Of a stretch of DNA of 10,666 nucleotides, positions 1 to 6,409 are shown in pieces. The stretch lies in contig CAJTLE010000099.1 in assembly GCA_910577085.1 (NCBI GenBank), positions 1-10,666 on the forward strand, written 5' to 3'. Position 1 is the first letter of the stretch. Every line of letters begins with the position of its first letter. The DNA is from an uncultured Allobaculum sp. GTDB lineage: Bacteria > Bacillota_I > Bacilli_A > Erysipelotrichales > Erysipelotrichaceae. The translations under genes and the position numbers were made by a program. The notes below the pieces were generated by a model. That model worked only from the letters and a program-made list of their open reading frames with translations, had not been told where the DNA came from and did not search any database.

Positions 1-59
1 TCGGACGATACGAACTCCGTTGTTTATGTCATCACACCTTAGGATATCGTTCTAGTCTT

Positions 60-196
60 AAGCTCTGTGGCTCTGCTTTAAAAACCTGTTCGGGGTAACA
101 GGCGGTGAGTTTGAGCGTAAAAAGCATTTACAACATTGGCGAAGGACACCTTACAGCCTTCGGGCTGGTTTATTTACAGAAAGGAGGCATCTGTAA
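60..196 (+). ncRNA. Candidate omega-RNA (HEARO-type) upstream of iscB
   Basis: About 195 nt of non-coding sequence precede the iscB ATG, which is where IscB omega-RNA (described earlier as HEARO RNA) is known to lie. Visible structure: a 6-bp hairpin with arms 85-90 and 97-102; a 5-bp hairpin 154-158/163-167 closed by a UUCG tetraloop; and a 7-bp hairpin 174-180/190-196 whose loop holds the iscB ribosome binding site. The block ACAGGCGGTGAG followed by GCGTAA resembles, from memory, the conserved core of known IscB omega-RNAs. In this family the guide lies 5' of the scaffold, so it would fall in roughly the first 60 bases, but I cannot fix the 5' end. A covariance search against the HEARO model would decide. 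Confidence 0.6.
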
Positions 197-198
197 TG
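174..198 (+). promoter_or_regulatory. Ribosome binding site of iscB held in a hairpin loop
   Basis: TTACAGA (174-180) and TCTGTAA (190-196) form a perfect 7-bp stem. The loop AAGGAGGCA carries the Shine-Dalgarno sequence, and the 3' arm ends on the first base of the ATG. This fixes the start at 196 and suggests that translation of iscB and folding or processing of the omega-RNA 3' end compete. Confidence 0.6.
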
Positions 199-1482
199 CC
201 GGAAGCTTTGACCTATGTTCTGGACATTGATGGCAATCCATTGATGCCGACCAGACGATGCGGAAAGGTCCGCAGACTCTTAAAAACAAAGAAAGCCAAA
301 GTCGTAAAGAGAACTCCTTTTACCATCCAGCTTTTATATGAACCGGATACGCATGTGGTTCAACCGATCACATTAGGCGTAGACGCAGGATCCAAACATA
401 TTGGATTGTCTGCATGTACTGACGCAAAAGAACTCTATGCCCAAGATGCACAGTTGAGAACCGATGTGTCTAAAAAACTGACCGCAAGAAAAGAGGCGAG
501 AAGAACAAGAAGAAACCACAAGACAAGATACAGAAAGCCAAGATATAACAACCGGGTGCATTCAAAACACAAAGGATGGCTGGCGCCTTCTGTGGAACAA
601 AAGATTACATGCCATTTAAATGTCATCCGGAAAGTGACAAAGATCCTGCCCATTTCAAAGATCGTGATCGAGGCAGCGTCTTTTGACACGCAGAAACTGA
701 AAGCACAGATCGCAGGGAAAAAACTTCCTGAAGGCAGAGATTACCAGAACGGCGAAATGAAAGACTGGTTCAACGTCAAAGACTATGTACTCTTACGGGA
801 TCGATACACGTGTCAGTGCTGCAAAGGAGAATCCAAAGACAAGGAACTGCAGGTCCATCATATTCACCAAAGAAAAGATGGCGGCAGCAATCGTCCGGAA
901 AATCTGGTTACACTCTGTAAACACTGCCATCAGGAATACCATAAAGGGAATATCAAACTTCCAGATAAGATTCTTAAGCCGACTTCATTTGCGGATATGG
1001 CTTTTATGGGGATCATGCGAAAGACTCTGCTGGAAAGAACACAGACAGAATTCGGTCCTATTCCTGTAGAAGAAACATTCGGATATCTGACCAAAGCAGA
1101 ACGTCTTAAGCACAAGCTTCCCAAAGAGCACTACGTTGATGCCAGATGCATCTCAGGACATCCAGAAGCTAGACCCATCCAAACCGTCTTTTTTAGCAGG
1201 AAAGTGAGATGCCACAACCGGCAGATCCATAAATTCAATCCTTCTAAGGGCGGCATCAGAAAACTGAACCAGTCCGCAAAGGTCATTATGGGATTCCAGC
1301 TGTTCGATAAGATCAGATACCAGAAAACGGAATGCTTTATCTTTGGAAAAAGAACATCAGGAAGATTCAATATCCGGATGCTTGATGGGACTACAGTCTC
1401 TGCTTCTGTTTCCTGGAAGAAATTAAAAAGACTTGAGTCATCAAATGGATGGCTCGTTGATAAGCAGCAAGCGGCGTTTTAA
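196..1482 (+). CDS. iscB: IscB-type RNA-guided endonuclease (RRXRR / RuvC / HNH)
   Basis: This 428-residue protein is a full-length IscB-family nuclease, the ancestor-like relative of Cas9, which cuts DNA under guidance of the omega-RNA made just upstream. Domains in order: the N-terminal PLMP/RRXRR region (PLMP at residues 15-18, then arginine-rich to about 30); RuvC-I with D63 in LGVDAGSKHIG; an arginine-rich bridge helix at about 98-120; RuvC-II with E159 in KIVIEAASF; an HNH domain at about 198-250 with H221/H222, N236 and H245 plus two CxxC pairs (206-209, 241-244) that probably hold zinc; RuvC-III with H312 and D315 in EHYVDA; and a C-terminal target-interaction region to about 422. All expected catalytic residues are present, so it looks active. 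ATG 196 is chosen over the in-frame TTG at 136 because AAGGAGG lies 8 bases upstream and the 20 extra residues would be read from the omega-RNA. Confidence 0.93.
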   Translation: MPEALTYVLDIDGNPLMPTRRCGKVRRLLKTKKAKVVKRTPFTIQLLYEPDTHVVQPITLGVDAGSKHIGLSACTDAKELYAQDAQLRTDVSKKLTARKEARRTRRNHKTRYRKPRYNNRVHSKHKGWLAPSVEQKITCHLNVIRKVTKILPISKIVIEAASFDTQKLKAQIAGKKLPEGRDYQNGEMKDWFNVKDYVLLRDRYTCQCCKGESKDKELQVHHIHQRKDGGSNRPENLVTLCKHCHQEYHKGNIKLPDKILKPTSFADMAFMGIMRKTLLERTQTEFGPIPVEETFGYLTKAERLKHKLPKEHYVDARCISGHPEARPIQTVFFSRKVRCHNRQIHKFNPSKGGIRKLNQSAKVIMGFQLFDKIRYQKTECFIFGKRTSGRFNIRMLDGTTVSASVSWKKLKRLESSNGWLVDKQQAAF

Positions 1483-1496
1483 ATATCAAACAGCAG

Positions 1497-1772
1497 GTGC
1501 TGGCGGCAATTCCTCCCCACAGCACGCTATGGGGTTTCCTTGCCGCATTAGATGACGAATATGCAAAAGAAATCATGCAGGTTCCATTGCCTCGAAGCTT
1601 TCAGGATGAGATAGACCAGTACAACCTCATCCTTTTTGAAATTGAGGAAAAGTACAATGCTGATTATGAGCGGCTGACCAACGGCGATTACCAAGTCGGC
1701 TTTGCAGAGATGTTCCGGAAGGAAAACACGAAATACAAAATTTTCCCGTGTCCGCTTTTTGAACAAAAATAA
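1497..1772 (+). pseudogene. 3' fragment of an unrecognised gene, 5' part displaced by the IscB element
   Basis: An open frame runs through the right-end hairpin and on to a stop at 1772. From about 1550 it reads as a plausible soluble protein tail of some 73 residues, acidic and aromatic (for example FQDEIDQYNLILFEIEEKYN), then ending in PLFEQK. The first 16 residues or so are a translation of the transposon hairpin. The apparent ATG at 1497 has no good ribosome binding site. The simplest reading is that the element inserted into or beside a gene and only its C-terminal part remains here; the rest may lie left of the element. I do not recognise the family. It could instead be a small intact gene that uses element sequence as its start. 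Confidence 0.4.
1503..1546 (+). repeat. Right-end-like subterminal hairpin of the IscB element
   Basis: Just 20 bases after the iscB stop, GCGGCAA (1503-1509) pairs perfectly with TTGCCGC (1540-1546), and CCCCA (1515-1519) pairs with TGGGG (1530-1534) inside it, separated by a symmetric 5x5 internal loop. IS200/IS605 transposases recognise subterminal hairpins of this kind at element ends. The actual cleavage point cannot be read without an empty site. No T tract follows, so it is not a terminator. Confidence 0.6.
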
Positions 1773-1813
1773 CTGTGTCAGGATTTTGAGATCGTTTGAT
1801 CGCCTATACAACT

Positions 1814-1877
1814 GAAAACAGGACTGTATCCATCACTGCGATTTGGGCAGATGCGGATACAGTCCTGTTTTCTTTTT
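1814..1877. terminator. Bidirectional rho-independent terminator between convergent genes
   Basis: Perfect 18-bp arms at 1814-1831 and 1855-1872 enclose a loop with a further CTGC/GCAG pairing. On the plus strand the stem ends in TTTTCTTTTT; on the minus strand it ends in TTTTC. It would end transcription from the gene fragment on the left and from the protease gene on the right. Confidence 0.8.
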
Positions 1878-1913
1878 GGATCTACTATGGAACAACGATA
1901 TAGTTTGCGGTTT

Positions 1914-1931
1914 CAACGGATGAATCCGTTG
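1914..1931. repeat. Short perfect inverted repeat downstream of the protease gene
   Basis: CAACGGAT (1914-1921) and ATCCGTTG (1924-1931) are perfect 8-bp arms separated by GA. There is no T tract on either side and no gene starts here. Its role is unknown; it may form a cruciform or stabilise the 3' end of the protease transcript. Confidence 0.4.
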
Positions 1932-2028
1932 CCAGAGCTAAATGATATTAAACAGTTAATACTTGATTCTCCATCATCATTGGAACCTTCAGGACCCAAA
2001 GCCACCAGTTCAACGGCATTATTTGCAG

Positions 2029-3390
2029 CTACTTTAGCCCGCCTTCATCCATCCACCCCTTGCTTACAAGTGCCTTTGCCTCAGACTGGCTGGTCGTAAA
2101 ATGATGAATCCCGGTTTTCGCATTCGGATTATAGACCCGATAGATCATCACAGCATCCGGATCAATCGACCAGACCGCCTCTTCCTGCTTCCAGCCTTTG
2201 GTGCCCAGAAGCCGGTATTCATTCAAATCAGTCGTGTAGTGATGGTCGCCCGTATTTGGATTGTAAAGGCGATACACTGTCCTGCTTCCAGATGATGGCC
2301 AGGCACCACCTTCAAATTTCCAGCCGGCATTCACCAGATCTCGGATCTCATTATGGTTACTGGTAAACAGGTGTTCTCCGGAGTTTGGATTGTAAATTCT
2401 GTAGACCTGTCCCTGCTCCAGATCCAGGCTCACAATACCGGCATTCTCACTGATCCATTTCAGTCTCTGCTCATCAATAACCGGTCCGCCAGTTGAAAGC
2501 AGCTGGCCTGTTTTGGATTTGCTGCCAAAGCTCAGTATTCCAATGGCCTGATTGCTGGAATTCAGATACGGAGAGCCGCTCTGGCCCTCGCCTGCATACA
2601 GACTGGTCTTTACTTTTCTTCCGGAAACAGACTGCAAAGTTCCGTTCATGCTGCTGAGTTCCTTATTTCTGTCTACCGGATATCCAGCCGTTTTCAGCTC
2701 TTCACCCTCACTTGGATCCGTACTGAGACCAATTGTTCCGGTTAGTGCGCCAATCGGGGAGGACAGAATGATCAGACCGGTATCCGATGAATCAGAAGGC
2801 CTGCTGTAATAGTCGGGTTCGATAATCAGATTCATCTCTTCTGTCCGGCTGTCATAATGAAGATCATTTCCAGAAAGACTTTGCGTATCAATCAGCACCC
2901 GCTGCGCCCAGCCAAGACCATCAGCCGGATTGTAAAGACAGTGCGCACAGGTCAGGATGGCATTTTCACTGATCACAAATCCGGTAGCCGTAAAAATACG
3001 TTCTTTGCCGGCAGCCTGGTCATAAAAGTACAGCCTCAGTTTGCAGACGGCACTGTAGGGATGTGTGGAAAGCTCACTTGTTTCCACCTTGCTTCGATTA
3101 TCATAAAGCGCCATGGATACAGTGCGTCCATATTTTGACGTTCCATTCATGGATTGCAGATCTGTGACTGCATTTTCAGGCATCAATAAAAGCCTGTTTC
3201 CATAGGACAGAAGCGTATTCGCAGCAGCATCGGTTTCATTAAGCGAATGCGTTTTTTGCAGATCCGAATATGAGGCAGGGCTGTCTGTAAACAATAATCC
3301 TGAAGCCGTGATGGAAATCGGTGATACAGCCATATTCAAGACAGCAGCTGAACCAGCCAGACTGCTGATCAATAAGTCTTTCAATTTCAT
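2029..3390 (-). CDS. Secreted trypsin/V8-like serine protease with three DUF5648-type repeats
   Basis: This 453-residue protein starts with a Sec signal peptide (K2, K4, then a hydrophobic run to about residue 23). A chymotrypsin-fold protease of the glutamyl endopeptidase (V8) type follows at about 110-315. Its triad is visible as H150 in LTCAHC, D203 in SDTGLIIL and S271 in GQSGSP, so it should be active outside the cell. The C-terminal third holds three tandem copies (about 328-361, 371-400 and 416-446) of a YRxYNPNxG...HHxTT...GW module resembling the DUF5648 repeat found on surface or secreted proteins of Gram-positive bacteria. A binding role for the repeats is inference. ATG 3390 is chosen over the adjacent TTG 3393 because GGGGGG lies 6 bases upstream. 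There is no LPXTG anchor. It is transcribed alone, and the substrate cannot be told. Confidence 0.85.
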   Translation of the reverse strand: MKLKDLLISSLAGSAAVLNMAVSPISITASGLLFTDSPASYSDLQKTHSLNETDAAANTLLSYGNRLLLMPENAVTDLQSMNGTSKYGRTVSMALYDNRSKVETSELSTHPYSAVCKLRLYFYDQAAGKERIFTATGFVISENAILTCAHCLYNPADGLGWAQRVLIDTQSLSGNDLHYDSRTEEMNLIIEPDYYSRPSDSSDTGLIILSSPIGALTGTIGLSTDPSEGEELKTAGYPVDRNKELSSMNGTLQSVSGRKVKTSLYAGEGQSGSPYLNSSNQAIGILSFGSKSKTGQLLSTGGPVIDEQRLKWISENAGIVSLDLEQGQVYRIYNPNSGEHLFTSNHNEIRDLVNAGWKFEGGAWPSSGSRTVYRLYNPNTGDHHYTTDLNEYRLLGTKGWKQEEAVWSIDPDAVMIYRVYNPNAKTGIHHFTTSQSEAKALVSKGWMDEGGLK

Positions 3391-3419
3391 CAAAATCCCC
3401 CCAGATAAGGTAACTGTAT

Positions 3420-3436
3420 ATCACATCATATGTGAT
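3420..3436. promoter_or_regulatory. Palindrome in the protease 5' region, possible operator
   Basis: ATCACAT (3420-3426) and ATGTGAT (3430-3436) form a perfect inverted repeat 30 bases upstream of the protease start. A related but shorter sequence, ATCATGTGAT, lies at 3479-3488. A dimeric regulator could bind here, but I see no regulator gene nearby and no clean -35/-10 pair. Confidence 0.3.
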
Positions 3437-3657
3437 TTTATGTATACAGAGCTTATCAGTTGACACAGTATTTTGGAATCATGTGATGAAATCATTAGAT
3501 GATATTTATATCAATTGCTGAGTTTTTTGAATTCTTTGCGGAATGCTGCTAACCTAGAAAAATTTCTGCAGCCGATGGCTGCTCTTTCGTATTTTTGGCA
3601 CTCAGAAGACCTGTTCCAGGTTTGCGAGTCCATACGAAAACAGAAAGGGAGAACGCT

Positions 3658-3849
3658 ATGCAGACAGAAAATTCAGGAAGCGGGAAGAATTATTACGAAA
3701 TTCTAGAAAAGATAAGATACAGCGAATCTGTTACTGACGAGGAGTGGAGCAGCTTTTGTCATGAGGCAGCAGGGACGAATCCTATGCAGCTGGATCAGGA
3801 CAGCAGCATCGTCAGAAGATACTGGAATGAATCCGGCATGATGCCATGA
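3658..3849 (+). CDS. Small acidic protein of unknown function (63 aa)
   Basis: The ATG at 3658 follows GGGAG at a normal distance (AAAGGGAGAACGCT). An in-frame upstream extension to 3595 has no comparable site. The product is soluble with no signal or membrane segment and starts MQTENSGSGKNYYEILEKIR. Residues 11-40 could form helices, while the tail (QLDQDSSIVRRYW) is polar. I recognise no family. It is the first gene on the plus strand after the protease, 155 bp before the first Cse2-like gene, in the same orientation, so it may belong to the same transcript. It is short enough that it could be a chance frame, but the ribosome binding site argues for a real gene. Confidence 0.5.
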   Translation: MQTENSGSGKNYYEILEKIRYSESVTDEEWSSFCHEAAGTNPMQLDQDSSIVRRYWNESGMMP

Positions 3850-3858
3850 GAGGGCAGC

Positions 3859-3883
3859 AAAAGAAAATTATTCAAGCAAAATT
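3859..3883 (+). repeat. Intergenic repeat copy 1 (degenerate, no stem)
   Basis: AAAAGAAAAT, five variable bases and AAGCAAAATT match the copy at 4660-4684 without gaps in 20 of 25 positions. The five variable bases are TATTC here but GGCCG there, so this copy cannot form the GC stem. It lies 9 bases after the stop of the 63-aa gene. The A-rich composition makes chance similarity possible. Confidence 0.35.
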
Positions 3884-4004
3884 ATTCAGATAACAGTAAG
3901 AAAAGGTTAAGAAAAACAAATTTAGAAAACAATATCATTAAAGCATCAGTACAGAATGAAAAACACAATCTGTTTTCAGATTCAGTATAGAAAGGTTGCT
4001 TCTC

Positions 4005-4601
4005 ATGAGTACAGAAGATGCTGTTTATAAGTTTGTGAGTCTTGTTATTGCATCGATAGAGTCAGAAACGTATGCCTGGCAGCAATGCGAAATTGCCGCA
4101 CTTCGTCACTATATTCTTCAGAGTCCGAATGCAGGTTTATATGCCGCGGCAGGTCCCTGGTCGTACATGCAGAACTTCTGCTTTGATGCCGATAATTGTG
4201 AAAATATTGATGCCGCAGAGAATGCGGTCATGATCGCCCTTGGATTTTATGGAGTTTACCGTTTTGGAAAAAGTGCTGAAGAAAGTCTTTGCGCCCAGGC
4301 TAAAAGTTCCATTGGATACGCTCTTGGTCTTTGCGCCTCAAAACTTGAAAACAAAAAGTCATTGGACGTATGGATACGGTATTTTTCCGAAGCACATAGG
4401 CTGCATAAAATTTGCAAAAGCCTCAAAGAACTCATTTCGTATCTTCAGGAATGCAAAGAATTTATCCCGATTGATTTTGCATCCCTTGCGGTTGATCTGT
4501 ATGAGCTTCAGATTCGCAATCTTGCAAAAAAAGCCGACAGCCGGATTTCTTCAGAGTACCGGCATGGATGCCTGAAATACTCATCCTTCAACCACAGTTA
4601 A
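4005..4601 (+). CDS. casB: Orphan Cse2/CasB-family protein (type I-E Cascade small subunit, Cas11), copy 1
   Basis: This 198-residue all-helical protein matches the Cse2/CasB pattern. Residues 29-43 (EIAALRHYILQSP) correspond to the family's A-LRR helix. ENAVMIALGFYGVYR (72-86) corresponds to the ErA-tALtLYAlHQ segment. SIGYALG (102-108) corresponds to SLGrAL. FIPIDFASLAVDLYELQ (153-169), then EYRHG, correspond to the IPLDYakLA-DLY-WQ and W-rdF ending. In type I-E systems two Cse2 subunits line the Cascade backbone and help hold target DNA and recruit Cas3. Here no cas3, cse1, cas7, cas5, cas6, cas1 or cas2 lies nearby, so the role is unknown. ATG 4005 follows AAAGG at 3991-3995; the in-frame TTG at 3996 is rejected. 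Family assignment is from recalled motifs and was not searched. Confidence 0.75.
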   Translation: MSTEDAVYKFVSLVIASIESETYAWQQCEIAALRHYILQSPNAGLYAAAGPWSYMQNFCFDADNCENIDAAENAVMIALGFYGVYRFGKSAEESLCAQAKSSIGYALGLCASKLENKKSLDVWIRYFSEAHRLHKICKSLKELISYLQECKEFIPIDFASLAVDLYELQIRNLAKKADSRISSEYRHGCLKYSSFNHS

Positions 4602-4928
4602 GAAACGGCAGCTTCCGGCGACAGGCTGATGATCAGGAAAGGTGCCGCAAATCGGATATAAAAGAAAATGGCCGAAGCAAAATTCTCCGGCCAGCACGTA
4701 TAAATCGAAAGGGATTCGAAAGACAATTAGTATAGCATCAGATATGGTAAAGCGGTTTCGCGATTTGATCTGGAAGCGAATAGCAACGAAAGTTTACTAA
4801 TGTCGTATGTATTTCGAATTTTGCGATGGTATGTCAGAACAGTCGTACAGCAGCCATTGCCAAATCAGCAGCGTATCCGTTGTATTCGATTACAGAATCA
4901 TCAGAAACAGCAGGAGGACTTTTTTTGC
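4602..4928 (+). other. Spacer between the two Cse2-like genes
   Basis: This 327-bp spacer holds intergenic repeat copy 2 (4660-4693), a TCGAAAG direct repeat at about 4707-4724 and an AGGAGG ribosome binding site at 4912-4917 for the next gene. A frame in phase with that gene extends upstream to 4800, but its translation is arginine- and glutamine-rich, does not resemble Cse2, and lacks a ribosome binding site. I see no convincing terminator or promoter, so the two genes may be co-transcribed. Confidence 0.4.
4660..4693 (+). repeat. Intergenic repeat copy 2, hairpin-forming
   Basis: The core ATGGCCGAAG-N10-CGGCC (4668-4692) shares sequence and exact spacing with copy 3 at 6436-6460. The upstream A-rich half (4660-4684) matches copy 1 at 3859. 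TGGCCG (4669-4674) and CGGCCA (4688-4693) form a perfect 6-bp stem with a 13-base loop. No T tract follows, so it is not a standard terminator. Confidence 0.45.
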
Positions 4929-5522
4929 ATGAATGAACTTATCTACAGCAGCACAATCTTTTTCATCGCATCGACCGAAGCACAGGATTTCAGCGAACAG
5001 CGGGATAAGATTGCAGTGCTTCAAAAGTTTTCTGCGGCATTTCCAGAACAGGATGCATCGGATTCAATCAGTCTTGCACCATTCTTTCTGCCATACTGCT
5101 CAGAAGAAGAAGAAAGAATTGCAGAAGAGTCCATTCTGACAGCAATCGGCCTGTATGCGATGTATCGCGCTGGAACAAGACTACAGGACACCACCTGCAC
5201 CGAGACGGAAAACTCAATTGGTTACGCTCTGGGTCTTTATGCTGCAGGTCTCGAAGACAAAAGCGCACTGGATGCAAAGGTGAAGAAATTTACATCCTCA
5301 CGCGATCTGGATATGCTGCGGAAAAACACAAGAGAACTGATTCAGCGTCTGAAGCAGAGCAAGACATTTATTCCTGTTGATTTTGCATCCCTTGCAGTTG
5401 ACCTGTATGAGTTTCAGCGGCCGGAACTGGCTCAAAAGGCCTGCCACAGAGCTGAGGTGGAATACCGCAACGGAATTTTGAAGGGCAGATTGAACAGGAC
5501 TACTGATAAAGGCCATTTCTGA
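4929..5522 (+). CDS. casB: Orphan Cse2/CasB-family protein (Cas11-like), copy 2
   Basis: This 197-residue helical protein is a paralogue of the upstream Cse2-like gene. From about residue 66 it carries the family signature: EESILTAIGLYAMYRAG (66-82), NSIGYALGLYA (95-105), SRDLDMLRKNTRELIQRLK (124-142, matching the family's L--LRqLv-LLK helix), and FIPVDFASLAVDLYEFQ (147-163), then EYRNG. The two copies are nearly identical at DNA level over the DFASLAVDLYE segment, so they arose by tandem duplication. The N-terminal 60 residues differ, and this copy lacks the ALRR-type helix seen in copy 1, so the two may have diverged in RNA or DNA contact. ATG 4929 follows AGGAGG at 4912-4917. The gene after it starts 80 bp on. 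No Cascade partner is present. Confidence 0.78.
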   Translation: MNELIYSSTIFFIASTEAQDFSEQRDKIAVLQKFSAAFPEQDASDSISLAPFFLPYCSEEEERIAEESILTAIGLYAMYRAGTRLQDTTCTETENSIGYALGLYAAGLEDKSALDAKVKKFTSSRDLDMLRKNTRELIQRLKQSKTFIPVDFASLAVDLYEFQRPELAQKACHRAEVEYRNGILKGRLNRTTDKGHF

Positions 5523-5602
5523 GTCCTGATTTAGCTCATGTATCAGATATCAAGCATCCTTAAAGGGATATGAACGACTACGGTTAGCCAAGGAGATCAT
5601 TT

Positions 5603-6409
5603 ATGAATAATGATAAATACAATATCGACACTGCAATACTGTATAGAAAGAAAGGTACCCACTACGCAGATTCAAATATTGAGCCAGGCCTTCAGTCTGC
5701 AAATCTTGTTTCAGATGATACGAATCAGGTTCGTGGCACACCAATGGTGGAAATTTTTGATCTTGATGAGATACGACGTCAAGAAAGACAATTACAAAAA
5801 CAGGAAGATTCAAAATATACGTTTATAGCTTCACTTATAACAGCAGGAATAGTAATAAGTTCAACATATATATGGAACCATGGCGGAAAAAAAGCTACTG
5901 CATCGGCATTAGAGTGGGGGAAAAATAGGCTAGAGATTTTTGGCAAAAAATCAGGAGATCATACCAAAGATCAGCACCTGGCTGATTCTAATTCAGTATC
6001 AGATAAACTGAGCCATGTAGCTGGTAACGAAAATATCGGCACAGAGATTATCGATTCTTCACCTGAAAATAGTGTTTCAGCTTTTGCTCAGACAGATGAC
6101 TCCACTCAGATGGATATAAGGTTTCTGATTTCACCGGCCCAGTATTACGCACTGCTCCGTCTCAGGCAGAATGCTGAGCAGATTGTTCGACTCACTTCTT
6201 TCATTCTTTACAACTCGACACTTGATTCAACCATCGAATATCTGCAAAGAACAGGTCAGCCATATGTCTGCTACTCACCAGGATGTCTTGAAAATCTTAA
6301 AAACAAGACTGTAATCCAAGGCTTGCAGCCATTATCAAGTTCCTTAATCAGGACATATGAGCAGCCGGTTCTCTCTGAAAGCCAAACAGATCCGGAAGCA
6401 GATCTTTAG
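5603..6409 (+). CDS. Single-pass membrane protein of unknown function (268 aa)
   Basis: The start is fixed by AAGGAG (5590-5595), 7 bases before the ATG. Residues 1-70 are polar and charged, ending in a short helix rich in R, Q, E and K (EIRRQERQLQKQEDSKY). A membrane segment spans about 72-91 (FIASLITAGIVISSTYIW). Residues 92-170 look disordered (S, D, N and T rich), and 171-245 look folded, with YYALLRLRQNAEQIVRLTSF as a likely helix and a C-P-G-C-like stretch (YVCYSPGC, 221-228). I recognise no family. By the positive-inside rule the flanks are ambiguous (RRQ and K before, GGKK after). It follows the second Cse2-like gene by 80 bp in the same orientation and may be in its operon. The first half is more A/T-rich than its neighbours, which hints at a separate origin. 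Confidence 0.7.
   Translation: MNNDKYNIDTAILYRKKGTHYADSNIEPGLQSANLVSDDTNQVRGTPMVEIFDLDEIRRQERQLQKQEDSKYTFIASLITAGIVISSTYIWNHGGKKATASALEWGKNRLEIFGKKSGDHTKDQHLADSNSVSDKLSHVAGNENIGTEIIDSSPENSVSAFAQTDDSTQMDIRFLISPAQYYALLRLRQNAEQIVRLTSFILYNSTLDSTIEYLQRTGQPYVCYSPGCLENLKNKTVIQGLQPLSSSLIRTYEQPVLSESQTDPEADL

Larger units (their letters stand above)
1..1546 (+). mobile_element. IscB-bearing IS200/IS605-type (OMEGA) element, left end not resolved
   Basis: The block reads in the order expected for an IscB element: structured non-coding leader, iscB, then a subterminal hairpin just after the stop codon. No Y1 transposase (tnpA) gene is visible, so the element is either non-autonomous, moved in trans, or has its tnpA to the left of the window. 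The left boundary is unknown because the window opens within or just before the leader. The right boundary is put at the end of the hairpin at 1503-1546. The sequence after it reads as the tail of an unrelated open frame, which fits insertion into or next to a gene. The element type is established knowledge for the family; the boundaries are inference. Confidence 0.6.

Noticed and set aside
136..195. In-frame TTG start for iscB 20 codons upstream
   Set aside because: It lies inside the structured leader and has no ribosome binding site, while ATG 196 has AAGGAGG at the right distance and matches the family's usual N-terminus.
1903..2028. A protein-like minus-strand reading just after the protease stop (ending SSGNGFIR)
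   Set aside because: It has no start codon or ribosome binding site. It would need a frameshift from the protease, whose own ending already fits the end of the third repeat.
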